NCBI GenBank assembly: GCA_947632005.1
Contig: CANRNU010000005.1
Coordinates: 20,084-84,083, forward strand
Direction: 5' to 3'
DNA: 64,000 nt
Origin: an uncultured Oscillospiraceae bacterium
GTDB lineage: Bacteria > Bacillota > Clostridia > Oscillospirales > Oscillospiraceae
Positions 41,524-48,980 of the stretch are shown here, piece by piece. The position numbers and the translations under genes are program-made. Positions within the stretch are counted from its first letter, which is position 1. The number at the start of each line of letters is the position of its first letter. Below the pieces are notes generated by a model. The model searched no databases. It saw only the letters and a list, made by a program, of their open reading frames with translations, and was not told the DNA's origin.

Positions 41524-42480
41524 ATGATACGCTGTAATTTTAGTAAAGTACGCGAACGGGACATGGATCTGCTTTTTATTCAGGCGTTCATGTCAGACCC
41601 TGGTTTTGCAGAACTCGTGGTCAGTGAAACGAAGTTTTCATACCGCCCATTCTCCATTGTAAAGGCCGAACTTTCTCAATCCATCGGTGACCTTGGCGAG
41701 ACTGACATCATCTTTGTCATAGAAGCATGCGGCGTGCGTCATGGGCTTCTCATCGAGGACAAGGTCGATGCGCCGGCTATGCCGGATCAGTATGAGAGAT
41801 ACATAAAGCGCGGGGCGTGGGGTATAAACCATGGCGAGTTTGCAGATTTCTCCGTGTTCATCTTCAGCCCGGAAAAGTACCACGAATTGAATGAAGAGGC
41901 CCAGAAATACGATCATTTCATTTCATACGAGCGGTTCCTGAAGTATTTTGGCGGGAAGGACGACACAATCAGCATCATGAGAAGCCAGCAGCTTGCCCAA
42001 GCCATTAAAAAGGCGAAAAGGCCCCCGACTGCCGACCTGGATCAAGCAGCAAACGCCTTTTTTGTGAGATACAAAGAATACCAGAAGAGATATTTCCCCT
42101 CCCTGAACTGCACCACAAAGGAAACGTCGAACGGCTGGTGGCCGCACTATCCGACCCGGTTGGGAAACGTGTATCTGTACCACAAGATGCAGGAGGGATA
42201 TGTCGATCTGACATTCTCCAATGCGGCACGGGAACTGCCTGCCGTTGAGAAGTTGGCCGAGTGGCTGGAGGACCACGGCATATCCGGCGCCAAGGCAGTA
42301 AAAACCGGCATGGCAGGCGCAGTACGGATCGTCGTCCCAAAGCTGCATGTGCAGGAGCCGTTTGAGAATGCGAGCGAAGAGGATCTGCGGGCTTGCTTTT
42401 CCGCCATTCAATCTCTGGTGGAATTTGCGAACATCGCGGAGCTTGCAAGCTCAATCAGCGCACTGAAAAGGAACAAGTAA
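41524..42480 (+). CDS. PD-(D/E)XK-superfamily nuclease-like protein
   Basis: 318 aa, with AAGGAGGAG upstream. The nuclease core is visible at about 45-85: an acidic helix, GETDIIFVIEACGVRHGLLIEDKVDA with the D...(I)ED-K pattern, and QYERYI following, as in the PDDEXK_4-type family. The C-terminal half carries WWPHYPTRLGNVYLYHKM and an alpha/beta fold of unknown role. Likely a defence or repair nuclease. It may be under the SAM riboswitch through read-through, since only a short CCGCG-CGCGG dyad intervenes. A/T content higher than the backbone. Confidence 0.8.
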   Translation: MIRCNFSKVRERDMDLLFIQAFMSDPGFAELVVSETKFSYRPFSIVKAELSQSIGDLGETDIIFVIEACGVRHGLLIEDKVDAPAMPDQYERYIKRGAWGINHGEFADFSVFIFSPEKYHELNEEAQKYDHFISYERFLKYFGGKDDTISIMRSQQLAQAIKKAKRPPTADLDQAANAFFVRYKEYQKRYFPSLNCTTKETSNGWWPHYPTRLGNVYLYHKMQEGYVDLTFSNAARELPAVEKLAEWLEDHGISGAKAVKTGMAGAVRIVVPKLHVQEPFENASEEDLRACFSAIQSLVEFANIAELASSISALKRNK

Positions 42481-42708
42481 CCAAAGGACAAAACCAGCCA
42501 CGCAGGTGCAGTATATTGTGACTCGGACATACTTGGTCTTAAAGGCGAAATAGGTTTGATTTCTTTCTGGGGGCTTATCGCCAACAGCCTCATTCAGTGA
42601 CCAATACCGAACTTGTTTTACCATTAGTGGCGAAGGAACGCACTCTTTCATCTCAGTTAAATTTTGTGCCTTGTGTTCATATTGTTCCCTTGTAACAATA
42701 TAAACCAT
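42451..42708 (-). CDS. Possible 85-aa protein with one membrane helix
   Basis: The ORF overlaps the end of the convergent nuclease gene by 30 bp and ends with a hydrophobic TIYCTCVAGFVLWLLV stretch. No ribosome site is visible before its ATG, and no family is recognised. If not a gene, the 365 bp between the nuclease and the CMD gene hold only a terminator. Confidence 0.3.
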   Translation of the reverse strand: MVYIVTREQYEHKAQNLTEMKECVPSPLMVKQVRYWSLNEAVGDKPPERNQTYFAFKTKYVRVTIYCTCVAGFVLWLLVPFQCAD

Positions 42709-42750
42709 CTGTAAAAAGATAGATAGATTGGCTCAAATCTGCTTTGAACG

Positions 42751-42794
42751 ATAAAGAGGGCACGCAGGGCTTATGACCTGCGTGCCCTCTTTAT
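42751..42794. terminator. Bidirectional intrinsic terminator
   Basis: 18-bp perfect stem ATAAAGAGGGCACGCAGG / CCTGCGTGCCCTCTTTAT with an 8-nt loop between convergent units. Confidence 0.92.
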
Positions 42795-42845
42795 GCCCTG
42801 ATTTCTAACAAAGCCATTATAGGATGATTGTGGCGGTGTTCCTCC

Positions 42846-43175
42846 CTATGCTTCTTCGTTCCACACGTCCTTGGCCAGGCGGAACACCGCCCACGCCTTG
42901 GGCCAGCCCACATAAAATCCCACATGGGTCACGATGGCGGCTATCTCCCCGCGGGTAACGCCGTGGGCCTTGGCGTTCTCCAGGTGGTAGATGAGAGACG
43001 AATCCGTGATGCCCGAGCTCATCAGGGCCACCACAGTAATGACGCACCGGGTCTTCAGGTCGATGTCCTGGTTGTTCCAGTTCTCCCCGAAGAGAACGTC
43101 GTCGTTGAAGTGGGCAAAATCCGGCGCGAAATCGCCAAGCTGGTCCCTGCCCGCGGTCTGTGTGATCTTCTCCAT
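42846..43175 (-). CDS. Carboxymuconolactone decarboxylase-family protein
   Basis: 109 aa from the ATG at 43175 (AGGAGGG upstream); the track ORF is much too long. The CMD/AhpD fold is seen as DLKTRCVITVVALMSSGI and HLENAKAHGVTRGEIAAIVTHVGFYVGWPKAW. It lacks the CxxC of AhpD peroxidase reductases, so it belongs with gamma-CMD-like proteins of uncertain substrate. It follows an Fe-S aldo-keto reductase gene at 14 bp, a pairing common in anaerobes. Confidence 0.88.
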   Translation of the reverse strand: MEKITQTAGRDQLGDFAPDFAHFNDDVLFGENWNNQDIDLKTRCVITVVALMSSGITDSSLIYHLENAKAHGVTRGEIAAIVTHVGFYVGWPKAWAVFRLAKDVWNEEA

Positions 43176-43189
43176 GATGATCCCTCCTG

Positions 43190-44281
43190 TCATGCAAAAT
43201 ACTTTTCGATCTCGCGCATCCGGGCCGACTGCTCCACATGGAAGGGGCAGCGGCTGTCGCAGTGGCCGCAGCCCACGCAGTCCGCGGCGGTCCTGGTGAG
43301 CGTGTGATAGTGCTCCGTCGCCAGTGGGTCCCCCGCTTTGGCCAAGTCGTAATACTTGTTGATGAGGCCCACATTCAGGCCCGCCGGGCAGGGCGCGCAG
43401 TGGTTGCAGTACACGCACCGGCCTTTGGACTCCTTCGGGGTGAGGTTGGCAATGACGGAATAATCTCGCTCTTCGTCGGATGCGTCAAAATACGCGAGAT
43501 TCCGCTTCAGCTCCTCCACATTGGCCGCCCCGGGCAGCACCGTGAGTACGCCGGGCTTATCCAGGGCGTACTGAATGCACTGGGCTGGCGTCAGGGCCCG
43601 CTTGAAGGGGGACTGCTTCCCGTCCAGGAGTTGCCCCGCGTTAAAGGGCTTCATCACCGCGATGCCCACGTCCTCCGCCTCGCACCGCCGGTACAGCGCC
43701 TGCCGCTCCCCGTCAGAGCCGATGGCGTATTCGCCCTGGCCGTAGTCGTACATGGGGTTGATGGAGAACATGAGCATGTCCACGATGCCCTTGTCCAGCA
43801 CATGGTGGACCGTGTCCGGGTTGTGGGAGGACAGGCCGATGTGCCGCACCACGCCCTGGGCCTTCATATCAAGCACATATTGCAGCGCCCCACTCTTTTC
43901 GTATGCCTCCACATCGGTCCGCTCGTCCAGACAGTGGATGAAGCCGAAGTCGATGGTGTCTGTTTTCAGATTGTCCAGCTGCCAGCCGATGGAGCGCTTG
44001 ATTGCCTCCAGGTCGGTGGTCCATCCGTACTCCCCGGTGGTGTAGTTGGCACCGAAGTGGATCTGTAAGTACACGTTTTTGCGGCAGTCGGCCAAGGCCT
44101 TCCCGTAGGCCGGGAAGCAGGAGGCGTGGCCCGCCGCCAGGTCGAAGTAGTTGACGCCCAGCTGGACCGCCGTGCGCACCGTCTCAATGATGTCCTTCTC
44201 CTTCTGCTGGCCCACCACCGCCGAACCCATGCCGATGATGCCGATCTGTTCCCCGCCGTGGGGCAGTGTGCGATATTGCAT
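43190..44281 (-). CDS. Aldo-keto reductase fused to a ferredoxin-type 4Fe-4S domain
   Basis: 363 aa. An N-terminal AKR barrel (GMGSAVVG, LGVNYFDLAAGHA, IGLSSHNPD) is followed by two iron-sulfur ligand sets, CVYCNHCAPCP and CVGCGHCDSRCPF. The family in anaerobes couples a flavin-independent barrel to electron transfer; the catalytic tetrad is not clearly complete, because ASCFPAYG stands where a Tyr is usual. It is co-transcribed with the CMD-family gene. Substrate unknown. Confidence 0.88.
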   Translation of the reverse strand: MQYRTLPHGGEQIGIIGMGSAVVGQQKEKDIIETVRTAVQLGVNYFDLAAGHASCFPAYGKALADCRKNVYLQIHFGANYTTGEYGWTTDLEAIKRSIGWQLDNLKTDTIDFGFIHCLDERTDVEAYEKSGALQYVLDMKAQGVVRHIGLSSHNPDTVHHVLDKGIVDMLMFSINPMYDYGQGEYAIGSDGERQALYRRCEAEDVGIAVMKPFNAGQLLDGKQSPFKRALTPAQCIQYALDKPGVLTVLPGAANVEELKRNLAYFDASDEERDYSVIANLTPKESKGRCVYCNHCAPCPAGLNVGLINKYYDLAKAGDPLATEHYHTLTRTAADCVGCGHCDSRCPFHVEQSARMREIEKYFA

Positions 44282-44310
44282 AAGCGCCTCCTTCTATTAT
44301 TCTCTCCGTA

Positions 44311-45126
44311 TCAATTCCCCCAGAATATGGGATACTTCCGCATCTGTTCAAAGAGACACTGCCGGACCCGCTCCAGCATAGCCCCGTCATATATTTCGGA
44401 CAGGTCCGCCAGCGCGTCCTCCACATTCTGCCGAGTAAAGCTGCACTTTAGCTGTGGCCCATAGAGTGCCTCTGCCGCGGCCATTTGCTCGTCGAAGCTC
44501 TCGTCAAAGGGCTTGGCCTTCACCCTGGAAATGCACTCATACACATCCGCTTCCATTGGGTAATCGTGTGTATCAGACAGCAGCGACAAGCCGTTGTCAA
44601 ATGCCGGGCACAGGCGAAAAGCACCTGTTGACTCATTCCGGATGACCGCCAGGTTATTGGTATGCCGATCCTCGTTGAGAAACAGCGCGTCCATCTCAGT
44701 CAGCATCGTGATGTACTCCCCCACGCCTGCCAAACCCGTGACCGACTGGACGAAGTCCACTGTGTAGGCGATCCGCTCCGCCGGCCCGTCCATGCCCGCC
44801 ATAGTCTGTGCCAAGCCCCGGCCCTTAAAGGCACGGTGCAGCCGCTCAAAGGGCACCAGCATTTCGTCCGCCGCCCGGAAATTTCCGCTTTCGCAGCCCG
44901 GCACAGTCCTGCTGTCACAGACGATATTCACCGGCTCATAGCGGACAAAGGCACCAATGTTGGACTCCTCCAGCAACCGGGATACAAGCACCTCACTCAG
45001 CGCCTCATACCCCATGTGATCCGCCTTGTACCACCTTCCCCGGAACTGCCACTTTGGTTGATCGCCTTTGGAGGTATGTCCGGTCAACGGCTCCCGTCGT
45101 GCTCCGCTCAGGTCAATGCTTTTCAT
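44311..45126 (-). CDS. HipA-like kinase (toxin-like)
   Basis: 271 aa from the ATG at 45126, which overlaps the end of the HTH gene by 14 bp; the track start is six codons longer. The catalytic part has YKADHMGYEALSEVLVSRLL (nucleotide-binding lysine and helix), DALFLNEDRHTNNLAV (catalytic N-DRH-NN) and PAFDNGLSLL (metal-binding DNG), as in HipA/PI3-4-kinase-fold proteins. It is shorter than HipA and lacks the N-subdomain, like HipT. Known relatives phosphorylate tRNA synthetases or other targets and arrest growth. Its partner HTH gene is directly upstream. Confidence 0.82.
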   Translation of the reverse strand: MKSIDLSGARREPLTGHTSKGDQPKWQFRGRWYKADHMGYEALSEVLVSRLLEESNIGAFVRYEPVNIVCDSRTVPGCESGNFRAADEMLVPFERLHRAFKGRGLAQTMAGMDGPAERIAYTVDFVQSVTGLAGVGEYITMLTEMDALFLNEDRHTNNLAVIRNESTGAFRLCPAFDNGLSLLSDTHDYPMEADVYECISRVKAKPFDESFDEQMAAAEALYGPQLKCSFTRQNVEDALADLSEIYDGAMLERVRQCLFEQMRKYPIFWGN

Positions 45127-45712
45127 GGTCCAACTCCCGCTCAAAATACCGAAACCTCAGCCACATATCATCGTCCGCTGTGCGTCCGTGAGTCTTTTCT
45201 GCGATCTGCAGCGGGTCATATACATCCAGCCCCAGCTGGCGCAGCAACACCTTCACGTCTCCCCTGCTCTCGGGGAAGCACCTCTCCCGGAGGAATACGT
45301 CCAGGTCTTCCCACGTGGGCGACTGGTTTACACCGAACGCCCGGTGCAGCACATCGTCCGTCTTGTTCCGCACCGTCAGCCTCTGCCGCATAAAATCCAC
45401 ATCGATCACCGAGCAGGGCCGCTGCCGCCACATATAAGTCATGCGCAGAGTGACGCCCTCTGCCGGCGCGGGCTCAGCCAGGTACCGCCCCACGATCTGC
45501 CGGGAGGTACCAAACTGTGCCGCTATCTCATCCATGGTCATTCCTCCATCCCGCAGGACTTCCATCCGTTGGACATCTTCCCCGCTGAACCTCCGTTTTC
45601 GCCCGGCGCCTCTCGGATTTTTCCTATTGACCGTCTCCGCCAGCTTCTTCAGCTGCTGCACATCATCTGTCCCAAAGATCTCCCGACAGAGCTTCCTGTA
45701 ATCTGTTTTCAT
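45113..45712 (-). CDS. HTH DNA-binding partner of the HipA-like kinase
   Basis: 199 aa. The N-terminal half holds a resolvase-like helix-turn-helix: RRFSGEDVQRMEVLRDGGMTMDEIAAQFGTSRQIVGRYL. The C-terminal half (MTYMWRQRPCSVIDVDFMRQRLTVRN, RAFGVNQSPTWEDLDVFLRERC) is seen in association with HipA-like kinases and may bind the kinase. It is the likely antitoxin and autorepressor. A consensus promoter with two kinds of inverted repeat lies upstream. Confidence 0.78.
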   Translation of the reverse strand: MKTDYRKLCREIFGTDDVQQLKKLAETVNRKNPRGAGRKRRFSGEDVQRMEVLRDGGMTMDEIAAQFGTSRQIVGRYLAEPAPAEGVTLRMTYMWRQRPCSVIDVDFMRQRLTVRNKTDDVLHRAFGVNQSPTWEDLDVFLRERCFPESRGDVKVLLRQLGLDVYDPLQIAEKTHGRTADDDMWLRFRYFERELDHEKH

Positions 45713-45730
45713 ACCCTCACCGTCACTATT

Positions 45731-45803
45731 ATATGCAACTATTTTAATTTAATTGCATTATATATCTATCCTCATCACTTGTCAAGCGTTACACTTCTGT
45801 AAC
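45731..45803. promoter_or_regulatory. Promoter and operators of the HipA-like pair
   Basis: Minus-strand TTGACA, 17 bp, TATAAT (45757-45785). Around it stand GTTACA-CTTC-TGTAAC (45788-45803), immediately upstream of the -35, and an ATGCAA...TTGCAT dyad downstream of the -10. The arrangement fits tight autorepression by the HTH partner. Confidence 0.8.
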
Positions 45804-45840
45804 AGGGCAAACTGTTACTTGATTTTAGTGAGATAAGAAA

Positions 45841-45869
45841 CGCCATCCGATCAAAAGCATCGGATGGCG
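45841..45869 (-). terminator. Hairpin terminator
   Basis: CGCCATCCGAT / ATCGGATGGCG, 7-nt loop, then TTTCTTAT on the minus strand, after the 384-aa membrane protein gene. Confidence 0.75.
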
Positions 45870-45902
45870 CTTCCCCGGTATGGTACTTATTCGACGCCGC
45901 TG

Positions 45903-47057
45903 CTAACCATGCTCATTGAAGTAATCCTCGGCGTCCTCGTAGTCGTAGAAGTCGTCGTAGTGGTAATAGTAAAACTCTTCCGGGTCGGAATAGTCTTGCA
46001 CGTCGTAGGGGTCGGACCGGGTGGTCGTGGTCTTTTTCGACGTAGAGCTCGTGGTGCTTTTAGTGGTCGTGGCAGCCTTCTTCGTCGTAGTCGTAGTGCT
46101 TTTCGAGGAAGAGGATGAAGTATAGGATTTAGAACTCCAGGTCGAGGATGTGGACGGCTTTTTCGTGGGGGCGGGGTAAACGTCCTTGCCGTCTACCCGC
46201 AGAGTGGGTGCATTCCAAGGAGAGATATCATACTTTTTGCCGTCGCTGTGGACCGTCGGCATCGTAATACTGGTTTTGTTCACACGCCCGATCTCCAGAT
46301 CGTTGAGCGCTTTCACCAGCGCATACTGGTCCCGGAGGGTGAGCCCGGAAAGGCCGCTCACCGTGATGTCGGGATAGTAAAGCAAAAGGGATTCGTCCTC
46401 TGACACGGAAAAAGTCACCTTCACAACATCCAGACCATACGCAAGACACACGGCTTTTACTTCGTCTACATAGGCTTGTCGGACGGCATTGGTTTGCCGG
46501 TATTTACGGACCCCTAAGAATAGGATCAGCAGGAGGCATAACACCAGGGCCACGCAGATGCCAATCGCTGTGCGGGGCTCAATGCCCTGGGATCGGTAGA
46601 CCTGCTCTGGTGGGGGCGGGGCGGGCGACTTTGCCGGTTTGGCGCTGTTTTGCGGACGGACCTTCACTGGCACGGTTTTGGGCGGTGGGTAGGCACCACT
46701 TTCATAAATACTGTGCGGCGGGATACAGTCCTCTACGCTAAACTCGTCCTCGCCGCGGGCTTTGAGATCAGCGAGGGCCGCGTTGTATTCTTCCTCGGTC
46801 TCGTAGTCCTCCGGGCTCAGTTTGAAGCTGAACTCTGCGGTGGCCCGCCACTCATGCTTTGCCTCATCCAGCGCCTTTTCGTAGTTCTCCCGGAACTCAT
46901 AGTCACGGGGGTCCAGGCCATATTCGGCTCCATCTTCGACTTCTTTGCGCCAGCTGTGGGCCAGGTCGTCATACATCCAGTCAGAGAAGAACTTGTCCGA
47001 TTCACTTATCTTCCCGTCGCCGTCAAAGTCGTCGTACCAGAAATCATCAAAGGACAT
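45903..47057 (-). CDS. Single-pass membrane protein with EF-hand-like start and Ser/Thr-Tyr/Asp tail
   Basis: 384 aa. The N-terminus has DFDGDGKISESDKFF, an EF-hand-like calcium loop (D-D-D-K-S..D). A charged region follows, then one membrane helix (TAIGICVALVLCLLLILFLGV), a small extracytoplasmic fold, a Ser/Thr tract and a Tyr/Asp-rich end. No signal peptide, so the N-terminus is inside. No family recognised; the Ser/Thr tract could be a wall spacer or modified. AAGGAGGC-like DNA upstream of the ATG is present in part (TCTGGAGGCATCC). Confidence 0.65.
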   Translation of the reverse strand: MSFDDFWYDDFDGDGKISESDKFFSDWMYDDLAHSWRKEVEDGAEYGLDPRDYEFRENYEKALDEAKHEWRATAEFSFKLSPEDYETEEEYNAALADLKARGEDEFSVEDCIPPHSIYESGAYPPPKTVPVKVRPQNSAKPAKSPAPPPPEQVYRSQGIEPRTAIGICVALVLCLLLILFLGVRKYRQTNAVRQAYVDEVKAVCLAYGLDVVKVTFSVSEDESLLLYYPDITVSGLSGLTLRDQYALVKALNDLEIGRVNKTSITMPTVHSDGKKYDISPWNAPTLRVDGKDVYPAPTKKPSTSSTWSSKSYTSSSSSKSTTTTTKKAATTTKSTTSSTSKKTTTTRSDPYDVQDYSDPEEFYYYHYDDFYDYEDAEDYFNEHG

Positions 47058-47396
47058 AAGGATGCCTCCAGAAGGAGATCTTGGTTAATTTAAGCATGTC
47101 ACCAATTCATTATATTCTAAAATCCTCGTTATGTATAGCCCAAATAGAGGTACGTGCTGTAACCTATGTATTGTTTTCAAAATTGATTCGCTTACGGCAA
47201 CAGCGAACCTGGATTGCTATGTCAAAATGCCGGCAGCGGCGATAGCGGGTGTGATTCCAATACTCCCTTGTGAGTAATAGCTGTGCGTGGTATAATGTCA
47301 AATATTGATAGAATTGTGGTTTTTAAGTAAATGATCTAAACACCCATGAAGTATCTGTCAGATGATGATCAAACCGGCCATATAGGGGGGGAGCAC
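47058..47396. other. Control region ahead of the four-gene operon
   Basis: No gene. TTGTGA, 17 bp, TATAAT (47268-47296) is a good plus-strand promoter. The leader then contains the low-confidence ATG at 47346 and the ribosome site AGGGGGGGAG before the GTG at 47397. Confidence 0.7.
47268..47296 (+). promoter_or_regulatory. Promoter of the four-gene helicase operon
   Basis: TTGTGA, 17 bp, TATAAT, the only good promoter seen for the operon running to 57988. Confidence 0.72.
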
Positions 47397-48980
47397 GTGG
47401 CGTCGCTAACGCATGTCTGCATGTGGTCAGACAACAGTTGGAAGCCAATTACAGCCGAACAAGCTGCAAGACTGCATCCAGGCGGGACAGTATCTGCACA
47501 TAGTGGTCTGTTTATGTGTGACCTCTGTGGTCAATATGTCACTCTTACTGACGGTGATATCAGAATACGGTATTTCAAGCACAGTGCCTCCGAAAAAAGT
47601 AAGGATTGTCCTGAACGTACATTTGGTGCTGGGTATTCAATCTCTTATAACCCCAGGGAACATGCTTTGCCGATCCGTATTACGGATGTATCCTCAACTT
47701 CGTTCAGATTTGAAGTTGGCCTAATTCGTGCTCCAGTAGCTTTCCTCAGCAAAGGTTTTCGCATAGAAATCAAGCCAAAGGGAGTTCCTGGCATATCATA
47801 TGTGTTTAATAGAGAGCGACTGAATTGCGACCACATTACATATCTTCCTATCGGAGAAAGGCCATTTGAAAAATACACTCTCAGTTTTCAGGGTGGAGAC
47901 GGCATATTAAGCGAGTTTTGGCCAGCAGAAATCAATGGTATTGATCCAGATGGGACGTTATTTGAAACGGCTTCGGGCAAGAAGCTTACATACGATGCCG
48001 ATGTCGAGATCGGGAAGGAATACTATCTGTTAAAGCGAGGCCGTATCTGTAAGAGTTCATGTGGCAGTGTGCAAATACGACAAATCACTCAAAAACTCTT
48101 TGGTTGGAATATGTGGTCCCTTTATGTTGTTTCCGTATCTGCATTTGATGAGGATGCCGCACGTTTCTATCTCGACCTTCATTGCCGCTTAACAGATCAT
48201 CCCGTTTCACTACAACCAGTGTGGCCGCTATATGTGGAAGGCAATTATATAATAAAGCATAATCACAACAAGATGTTTATTCTTGTTGATGGCAATATAG
48301 CCGCAGTCAAGACTTTTCCCACTGCGACAGTACATGTACTAAATGACAGAACAGCCAGAGAAAAATTATATGAAGTGTTCTGCTCCGGCAGACAGCAGTT
48401 AATATCCGCAGGCCGCACTCACACCCTGCAATATACTTACTTTTGGAAAGAACCCCTTAATCAAGAGGGGTCACTTCCAACCATTTCAGTAACCGATACT
48501 GCCGGTATCGAGATGGCTCCTGGCGAAGCCACTTCTCTACCGCCCAAAAGAATTCTGTGCTTTAAATCAACCTATGATAGCACGATTATTATTTCCAATA
48601 ATGATCATGTTATAGACAAGCGAACAGTTCCTGCAGACAAATATATTGAGTTGGGCGACCTATCTTTCGGTTTTAGTGTGCAAGTTATTATTGGTCTTGA
48701 TGCTATATGGCAAATTAGATTTAAGAAACACCAGTTAGATGTTGCGGATGACGAAGATGAGCTATTAAAGCAATTAACAAATGTGTCAGGAATATACATT
48801 CCCGTCCCACATTCCATACGAAACATATTGGCAAGGATGAAACGCTATCCTAAAATATGCCAATGGATCAGAAAATGTATAAATAATGGCACTATCAATG
48901 AGCAATCATATCGCAGGTTGCAAAATGCCTACCGTCGCATGAACACAAAAGATAAGGAGATACATTATGAATTACATTGA
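47397..48980 (+). CDS. Operon protein 1: CoiA-like zinc-finger start, otherwise unknown
   Basis: 527 aa from GTG 47397 with AGGGGGGGAG upstream; the track ATG at 47346 has no ribosome site. Near residues 39-75 there is FMCDLCGQYV...RYFKHSA...DCPE, a CxxC-H-C pattern like the N-terminal finger of CoiA-type competence proteins. The remainder is beta-rich with no family I recognise, and the C-terminus is helical. The last 14 bp overlap the next gene. In the context of a defence-like helicase operon it may recognise DNA ends or a substrate. A/T-rich. Confidence 0.72.
   Translation: MASLTHVCMWSDNSWKPITAEQAARLHPGGTVSAHSGLFMCDLCGQYVTLTDGDIRIRYFKHSASEKSKDCPERTFGAGYSISYNPREHALPIRITDVSSTSFRFEVGLIRAPVAFLSKGFRIEIKPKGVPGISYVFNRERLNCDHITYLPIGERPFEKYTLSFQGGDGILSEFWPAEINGIDPDGTLFETASGKKLTYDADVEIGKEYYLLKRGRICKSSCGSVQIRQITQKLFGWNMWSLYVVSVSAFDEDAARFYLDLHCRLTDHPVSLQPVWPLYVEGNYIIKHNHNKMFILVDGNIAAVKTFPTATVHVLNDRTAREKLYEVFCSGRQQLISAGRTHTLQYTYFWKEPLNQEGSLPTISVTDTAGIEMAPGEATSLPPKRILCFKSTYDSTIIISNNDHVIDKRTVPADKYIELGDLSFGFSVQVIIGLDAIWQIRFKKHQLDVADDEDELLKQLTNVSGIYIPVPHSIRNILARMKRYPKICQWIRKCINNGTINEQSYRRLQNAYRRMNTKDKEIHYELH

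Noticed and set aside
47346-47396. ATG at 47346 as start of operon protein 1
   Set aside because: No ribosome site; the GTG at 47397 has AGGGGGGGAG at a suitable distance.
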